Assembly (NCBI RefSeq): GCF_000003815.2
Contig: NC_049984.1
Coordinates: 17,765,502-17,829,501 of the forward strand
Direction: 5' to 3'
DNA: 64,000 bases
From: Branchiostoma floridae
Lineage: Eukaryota; Chordata; Leptocardii; Amphioxiformes; Branchiostomatidae
The position numbers and the translations under genes were made by a program. Positions 61,101 to 64,000 of the stretch are shown piece by piece (position 1 is the first letter of the stretch; each line of letters opens with the position of its first letter). The notes under the pieces were generated by a model. It made no database searches. It was not told the origin of the DNA and saw only the letters and a program-made list of their open reading frames with translations.

Positions 61101-63970
61101 CACAGCTATTTAACGAGTCTATCTTTCCACTTGAACCTGACATTGAGACAGCCTTGTCTTTCTCTATAGAATTACCTTCAATTTACAATTTCACAGTCTG
61201 AAACAACTGTGATAAAAACAGAATATTCCTAAGTGCACAGAATGTTATTGATGCAAAATCCTTATCCCTGATTGAACACACAAGAATCTGAATACTCACA
61301 ACTATAACTGTTCTACTTAACTTTTCCACTTGGACCTGACATTGAGACAGCCTTGTCTTTCTCTATAGAATTACCTACAATTTCACATTCTGAAGCAACT
61401 ATGATAAAATGGAATATTCCTTGTGCATGTTACTGATGCAAAATCCATATCCCTGATTGAACACACAAGAATCTGAATGCTCACAGCTATAACTGTTCTA
61501 CTAAACTTTTCCACTAGGACCTGACATTGAGACAGCCTTGTCTTTCTCTGTAGAATTACCTACACTTTAGAGTGCCACAGTAATGGTATAATTTCCGTCT
61601 TCTGTGTATAAAACGCACGCCACTTCCTCTTATTACAGGAAGGGACTCCTAAAAAGGGCTTCGCGTTCAGGATAGATGAGTCGAGTGGAGAGGAGGAACA
61701 GAAGTGCATTAAGGTGCCAGCCAGGAGGAAACTAGCGATGAAGCGAGGCAAGAAAACCACTAGTGAAGCAGACAACGCAACATCAAAGACACTTCCAGAC
61801 CCTGAACAGACGCGAGAGCCCACAAAGGCACTTACCGCCGTCTTCACTCGGGTAGTGTTGACCTTCCGTCTCTCCAGTAGCGATGATGGTGAACTTGGTT
61901 CCTGGTCCTGGTCGACGTACACGCAACTAATCCCACCGCTGCCGCCAAATGTAAGGGAGGTGGACTTGGGGTTGAAACCTAGACTTCGAAGGCGTCCCTT
62001 ACAGAGTTCGTGGAATAGTTGCAGTTCTTGTAACGTGTACGAGTCGAGCCAAAGACAACAGAAGCCAAGAGCTACATAGAAGTCGTTGTATTCTCTCTCT
62101 CTCCAAAGCAGAACTCTCCCCGTCCTCTAGCTCTACCCCTATTTATATCTCTCCTCTCCACATCCACCCCAGGGGTCTGGCGTGGGGACGCTATGCATTC
62201 AAATTAGCTGGTACCATATCTGGGACACACCACCACCCAGGTGTCTGGCGTGGGGACGCTTTGCATTCAAATTAGCTGGTACCATATCTGGGACACTCCA
62301 CCACCCCAGGGGTCTGGCGTGGGGACGCTTTGCATTAACTGGTAAAATAGCCCTCAGATGAAGGTGAATAGGACTTCTGAGGTCAATTAACTCAAGGCTG
62401 CCCACTCCCCTTCCTAAGAACAGTTCAGGGTCAAAGTGACTAATCCAGTCTAACATTGAGGGTCTTGGAAAGTACAAGGAACTCAGCCAAATTACAATAT
62501 AGATGGATTTAGTACAGAGGCACCCTGTTACATTATTACTGTCTGAATGGTGAAATTATTCACAGATCATGTAAGAATAAGCAAAGTGGACTTATAATAG
62601 GCCAGCAGCTTGACATGGTGATGAAAAACTAGCTAACTAAACTATTTTGGGAATAGATGTCATTTCTTCTGCATTGATACCTGCACACGCTTAAACTCTA
62701 GTTTAGCTGTATGGCACCTTAACGTGTATACTTTTTAGGGCTCGAAATACAGGGGTTTTGTGCACCCAGGTGCACCCAAAATTGAAACTGTGCCCCCAAT
62801 TTTTTTCAGTGGGTGCACAGGGTGCACCCAAATATTTTCTTAGCTTTATGTATGGAAAGATATCAGGTATACTAGTATACATCATATTCTTGACATCAAA
62901 GTGATAGAAAGATAATAAAAAATGTCTGTCATGTTACTTGTTTAAGAATTTGATACCTTGTAACTAAGTTTTGTTATTAGCTTTTTTGACATTTTACTAA
63001 AATTCAAGTGGTGCACCCCCAAAAAATTTTGGGTGCACCCAATTTTTTAAGCTGTGTGCACCAGTGCACCTAATCCCAAAAAGGAATTTCGAGCCCTGCT
63101 TTTGTAGGGAGTAGTATTTGTCAAACTAAGTATTTGCACAGCCTTGCAAATGTCAAGGACTCGCTAGCTTAACTCACATAAATGTCATGACATTGAATTT
63201 GAACCTGAATGATTTGCCACTTTAAGTTATACTTTGATATAATTAACCACATTGGAGTTGAGAATGTTGGAACCAGCCATTCTTTGTAAGGTAATATTCA
63301 AGTTATGGAAGAACACTTAGACTAAAAGCGTTTATGGTGAAATGTTGCTCGAGGCATATACTGGCCATTTATACCAGACTAATGCACAGTTATTGGAGAA
63401 GAAGTAATACAAAATTCTGCTGTAGGCTAGCATTACAAACTTCTTGGTAATGCAAGGTAATATAATATAAGTTGTTTTCAAGCTTCATAAAACAAGTTCT
63501 AGCTCGGTTGATAAGGACAGTTAGTAACCAATGTTTTATCTCAAGTTTGTATTATCAGTCGAGAGCCTTTATGTGATGTTGGGCTGGCTTTATGGTTTCA
63601 GGTTGTTCAGTCTTCACACAAGTCAAGAGGCAAGGCAAAACAAAAGGCTGCCAACACAGTGAAAGAAGATCACGACAAGCTGACGGCAACAACCAGAAAA
63701 GAAGTCACCCAAAAAGAAGATGGTGAAGAGGTAGTAGACACCCCAACAACAGCCAAAACACCAGCTGTCAAGTCTCGGGCATCACAGCAGCCCAGTACCC
63801 CCCTAGCCCAGCCCAAACGCCCCTCTGTAACCATGACCCCCTCCCCCTGTACCCCCTCCCAGTCTCCTGGAGGCAGCAGGACCCCCCTGAGTGACAGGGT
63901 AAGGGAGGCCATCAGACAGGGCAGTCTGTCATCCAGTCCAAAACTTTCGTCACCTGTGAAAAAGGACAAG
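48726..63970 (+). CDS. cdt1: DNA replication licensing factor Cdt1, 5' part (four exons, continues past window)
   Basis: Exons 48726-49112, 55230-55457, 61639-61950 (or 61851) and 63602-63970 are each open and join in phase 0, giving 432 (or 399) N-terminal residues. Cdt1 loads the MCM2-7 helicase at origins in G1 and is destroyed in S phase. The N-terminus MAQARVTEFYSSRKR has a PIP-box degron with Gln3, Val6, Thr7, Phe9, Tyr10 and Lys14, the same positions as human Cdt1 (MEQRRVTDFF..R14). This is the signal for PCNA-dependent CRL4-Cdt2 ubiquitylation. The rest is basic, disordered and rich in Ser/Thr-Pro sites, with RKRKKL and ARRKL as candidate cyclin-docking or nuclear-import motifs. The geminin-binding and MCM-binding folds must lie downstream of 64 kb. 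Identity rests on the degron, domain-free N-terminal style, E2F promoter and linkage to cyba. Confidence 0.78.
49534..49560 (+). other. Potential G-quadruplex in cdt1 intron 1
   Basis: Four G-runs (7, 6, 6 and 3 bases) separated by 1- to 3-base loops (T, CT, AT) on the transcribed-sense strand, within a G-rich degenerate repeat (about 49465-49580). Confidence 0.5.
49805..49893 (-). mobile_element. tRNA-like sequence (SINE head or tRNA relic)
   Basis: On the minus strand, TAGCGTAGTGGTTTTGC (A-box-like), then an anticodon-like arm, then GGTTGGATCCCGGGTGC (B-box-like). The acceptor stem is not intact and the B box departs from GGTTCGA. It is more likely a SINE or retroelement-associated relic than a tRNA gene. 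Confidence 0.45.
49925..49985 (-). mobile_element. LTR-retrotransposon 3' junction fragment (polypurine tract and LTR start)
   Basis: The minus strand reads GATTCGAGGACAAATCTTG, a purine tract AAAAGGAAAGGGGGAG, then TGTAACAGTGGGGGG. A terminal pol stretch, PPT and a TGTAACA LTR start occur in this order at Ty3-type 3' ends. The LTR at 61950-62532 also starts TGTAACAGGG on the minus strand. No further element sequence is clear. Confidence 0.4.
50355..50756 (-). mobile_element. Helentron-like family, partial inverted copy (cdt1 intron 1)
   Basis: The minus strand starts ATTACCTTTGCC, continues AGAATGGCTAAGGTTATGTT, a TCTG-rich tract and GTTAACAGC/GTGAACAGCATAACTC, and aligns with the first 350 bp of the element at 53804-55108. 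The remainder is missing. Confidence 0.7.
50922..51468. mobile_element. piggyBac-type MITE, 547 bp, in TTAA (cdt1 intron 1)
   Basis: TTAA (50918-50921), AGGGGGCCTAAACTTTTTTT..AAAAGCATTCTGCAATATTT on the left; the inverse, ending AAAGCCCCCT then TTAA (51469-51472), on the right. Arms of about 200 bp, including TTCAAATGTTGTAGA/TCTACAACATTTGAA. No transposase; overlapping open frames are by-products. Confidence 0.8.
51836..51952 (+). repeat. Short tandem duplications
   Basis: TTGGATCCAGATGG.(C/G)AAGCAGGGGG occurs twice (about 51839 and 51876), followed by ATGTCAGCCATGACACTA-type units twice (about 51915-51948). Confidence 0.75.
52535..53623 (+). mobile_element. Helentron-like element A (cdt1 intron 1, contains gap)
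   Basis: Starts near GTTACCTCCATGAAAAAATGG; ends TTTTCATGGAGGTATGAGGTC, GCCGAACTCTAG. Subterminal ACCTCCATG/CATGGAGGT are inverted. The 3' end has a short hairpin (GAGGTCG/CGAACTC) directly before CTAG, as in Helitron/Helentron ends. The interior carries a TGTG/TCTG tract and repeated TTTGCATAATTAA.GAG blocks. No Rep-helicase is seen, so it is non-autonomous. Confidence 0.5.
52776..52896. other. Assembly gap (121 N)
   Basis: A run of N inside repeat element A. Confidence 0.99.
53804..55108 (+). mobile_element. Helentron-like element B, 1.3 kb (cdt1 intron 1)
   Basis: Starts ATTACCTTTGCCAGAATGGC and a (GTCT)n tract; ends TTGGCAAAGGTATGTGTTCG, TGGAACTCTAG. Subterminal ACCTTTGCC/GGCAAAGGT are inverted. 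The core is a roughly 250-bp tandem unit (TGTTGACGGATC.TCATG.TTTTTGG) beginning at 54159, 54415 and 54661, each with ATTTGCATAATTAATGAG. It shares architecture with element A, but each has its own subterminal repeat. Confidence 0.55.
55230..55457 (+). CDS. cdt1: cdt1 exon 2
   Basis: Acceptor TGTTTTCCATCAG|TTTGCAGGG; donor GTATGAAG|GTAGAT. The 76 codons start FAGQKDSPTAQSTEEASSDC. It contains a CDK-type site (SPTKR) and the basic cluster LRKRKKL. The alternative acceptor TTTGCAG|GGC (exon from 55237) would shift frame into a less plausible Leu/Arg-rich reading and break the phase-0 joint, so the upstream AG is preferred. Confidence 0.75.
55486..55853 (+). mobile_element. CAGGGCTCGAAAT element, copy 1 (cdt1 intron 2)
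   Basis: CAGGGCTCGAAATTC at the start, ATTTCGAGCCCTG at the end, flanked by CCTCA on both sides (5-bp duplication). Many GGTGCACC words crowd both subterminal regions. It begins 28 bp after the exon 2 donor. No coding sequence. Confidence 0.85.
56012..56487 (-). mobile_element. 5'-truncated LINE (non-LTR retrotransposon) 3' end
   Basis: The minus-strand frame 56487-56268 reads TTRASATESRYSLRNSDHLT, later GQKTFIYRATALWNTLPTAT and STASFKRKLWECLG, then stop. This is the typical C-terminus of LINE reverse-transcriptase proteins (Y..R..LWN.LP..., SFK..L). It is followed by a 3' UTR and an (AAATA)n tail (plus-strand TTTATTTATTTATTTATT at 56015-56032). Only the last part of ORF2 survives. Confidence 0.75.
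57365..57701 (+). mobile_element. CAGGGCTCGAAAT element, copy 2 (cdt1 intron 2)
   Basis: Same orientation as copy 1. Right end decayed to TTTTGAGCTCTG. Flanked by CTACTG on both sides. The interior shares AATGTCAGAAAAA..AATAACAA and CATGGCAGACAT with copy 1. Confidence 0.8.
58050..61560 (+). repeat. 3.5-kb satellite, about 17 units of ~206 bp, with 1.66-kb higher-order duplication (cdt1 intron 2)
   Basis: Each unit carries TTCACAGTCTGAAACAAC.ATGATAAAAA, GAATATTCCT..TGCACAGA, TTGATTGAAC, AGAATCTGAAT.C.CACAGCTAT, CTTTTCCACTTG.ACCTGACA and TTGTCTTTCTCTATAGAATTACC. Variant units recur in the same order 1656 bp apart (TTCGTTGAAGAGATTCATTAG at 59061 and 60717; the CCGGCCTGATT variant near 58750 and 60410). 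The array ends about 80 bp before exon 3. Minus-strand frames beginning MYRERQGCLN are artefacts. Confidence 0.95.
61639..61950 (+). CDS. cdt1: cdt1 exon 3 (3' part may be exonised retrotransposon)
   Basis: Acceptor CCTCTTATTACAG|GAAGGG. The first 63 codons (EGTPKKGFAFRIDESSGEEE onward, PARRKLAMKRGKK at about 27-39) look like Cdt1 N-terminal sequence, with ARRKL as a candidate Cy motif. From about 61828 the sequence appears to be the antisense leader of an LTR retrotransposon. Two donors keep phase 0: CGG|GTAGTG (exon end 61851) and CAAAT|GTAAGG (exon end 61950). The second is the stronger donor and is formed by the LTR terminus itself. Which is used, or whether the native donor was lost, cannot be settled here. 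Confidence 0.6.
61828..61949 (-). mobile_element. LTR retrotransposon leader with tRNA-Leu primer-binding site
   Basis: Reading the minus strand away from the LTR: TTTGGCGGCAGCGGTGGGATT. Apart from one base this is complementary to the 3' end of tRNA-Leu (..AATCCCACCGCTGCCACCA), so it is a primer-binding site (61947-61929). The following leader opens a short frame (MYVDQDQEPSSPSSLLERRK onward), plausible as a gag start, and then stops matching any element near 61828. The inner boundary is inferred. Confidence 0.65.
61950..62532 (-). mobile_element. Long terminal repeat, 583 bp (antisense to cdt1)
   Basis: On the minus strand it runs TGTAACAGGG to CCCTTACA, with TG..CA ends and a 5-bp TGTAA/TTACA inverted terminus. 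A TATA box (TATAAAT, 62147-62141) lies downstream of three 70-bp tandem repeats (GGGGTCTGGCGTGGGGACGC units, 62165-62340), which therefore fall in U3. With the adjacent PBS it reads as the 5' LTR of a Ty3-like element whose body has been lost. Confidence 0.75.
62736..63098 (-). mobile_element. CAGGGCTCGAAAT element, copy 3 (cdt1 intron 3)
   Basis: Inverted relative to copies 1 and 2: starts TAGGGCTCGAAATAC, ends GAATTTCGAGCCCTG. Flanked by CTTTT on both sides (62731-62735, 63099-63103). GGTGCACC/GTGCACCC arrays at both ends. Confidence 0.85.
63602..63970 (+). CDS. cdt1: cdt1 exon 4 (Ser/Thr-Pro-rich)
   Basis: Acceptor GGCTTTATGGTTTCAG|GTTGTT; donor GACAAG|GTAGGA. The 123 codons begin VVQSSHKSRGKAKQKAANTV. 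The exon has about ten SP/TP sites, including PSTPLA, MTPSPCTPSQSPGG, SRTPLSDR, and SSPKLSSPVKK with a CDK-type SPVK. DRVREAIRQG is a short predicted helix. This fits the phosphorylated, disordered linker before the geminin-binding domain of Cdt1. Confidence 0.75.
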
Positions 63971-64000
63971 GTAGGAAACAGACGTTCAAACATCAATACT

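Noticed and set aside
61560-61922. Minus-strand 120-codon frame as an independent gene
   Set aside because: Its start is the presumed gag leader of the antisense LTR element and the rest is the shadow of cdt1 exon 3 and satellite.
63670-63996. Minus-strand 108-codon frame
   Set aside because: Antisense shadow of cdt1 exon 4, created by its proline and serine codons.
1-64000. CRISPR arrays, bacterial operons or phage genes
   Set aside because: No regularly spaced repeats with unique spacers and no prokaryotic gene organisation; repeat spacing in the satellites is continuous.

Overview
The window is animal nuclear DNA: spliced genes with GT-AG introns of 0.6-6 kb, dense non-autonomous DNA transposons, tRNA-derived SINEs, LINE and LTR retrotransposon fragments, satellites, and four assembly gaps (2550-3242, 5347-5694, 29858-30508, 52776-52896). 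The gene content, the repeat style and the linkage of cyba with cdt1 fit an invertebrate deuterostome, most likely a lancelet (Branchiostoma). The species is an inference.

Region 1 (1 to about 33.1 kb) has no gene I can support. It is a graveyard of inverted-repeat elements: a 550-bp family with GGGCCTTCACAC ends, 250-bp elements with CTTATACCCCC or AAGATGCACTCTCAC ends, foldback elements, a deleted mariner with TA duplication, a hAT-type element with a perfect 8-bp duplication, a piggyBac-type element in TTAA, a tRNA-SINE and a 290-bp GAGT microsatellite.

Region 2 (33.2-47.9 kb, minus strand) is a complete cyba (p22phox) gene. I reconstructed six exons whose phases join exactly into a 180-residue protein. 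Exon lengths 58/67/75/84/82/177 bp follow the human gene as I remember it, apart from one missing codon in exon 2 and a shorter tail. A second complete version of the first coding exon lies between exon 1 and exon 2, so two N-termini are possible.

Region 3 (47.9-48.7 kb) is a divergent intergenic region of 824 bp between the two start codons, with a CRE palindrome, two CCAAT boxes and a perfect 12-bp E2F palindrome 24 bp before the cdt1 start.

Region 4 (48.7-64 kb, plus strand) is the 5' part of a cdt1 gene (DNA replication licensing factor): four coding exons, all joined in phase 0, beginning with a PIP-box degron at the same residues as in human Cdt1. The conserved geminin- and MCM-binding domains lie beyond the window. 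Its introns hold Helentron-like elements, three copies of a CAGGGCTCGAAAT element, a LINE 3' end, a 3.5-kb two-level satellite, and an antisense LTR with a tRNA-Leu primer-binding site abutting exon 3, which may have been exonised.

The two genes are functionally unrelated (NADPH oxidase membrane subunit; replication licensing) but are also linked, in the same relative orientation, at human 16q24. That makes this a probable conserved microsynteny.
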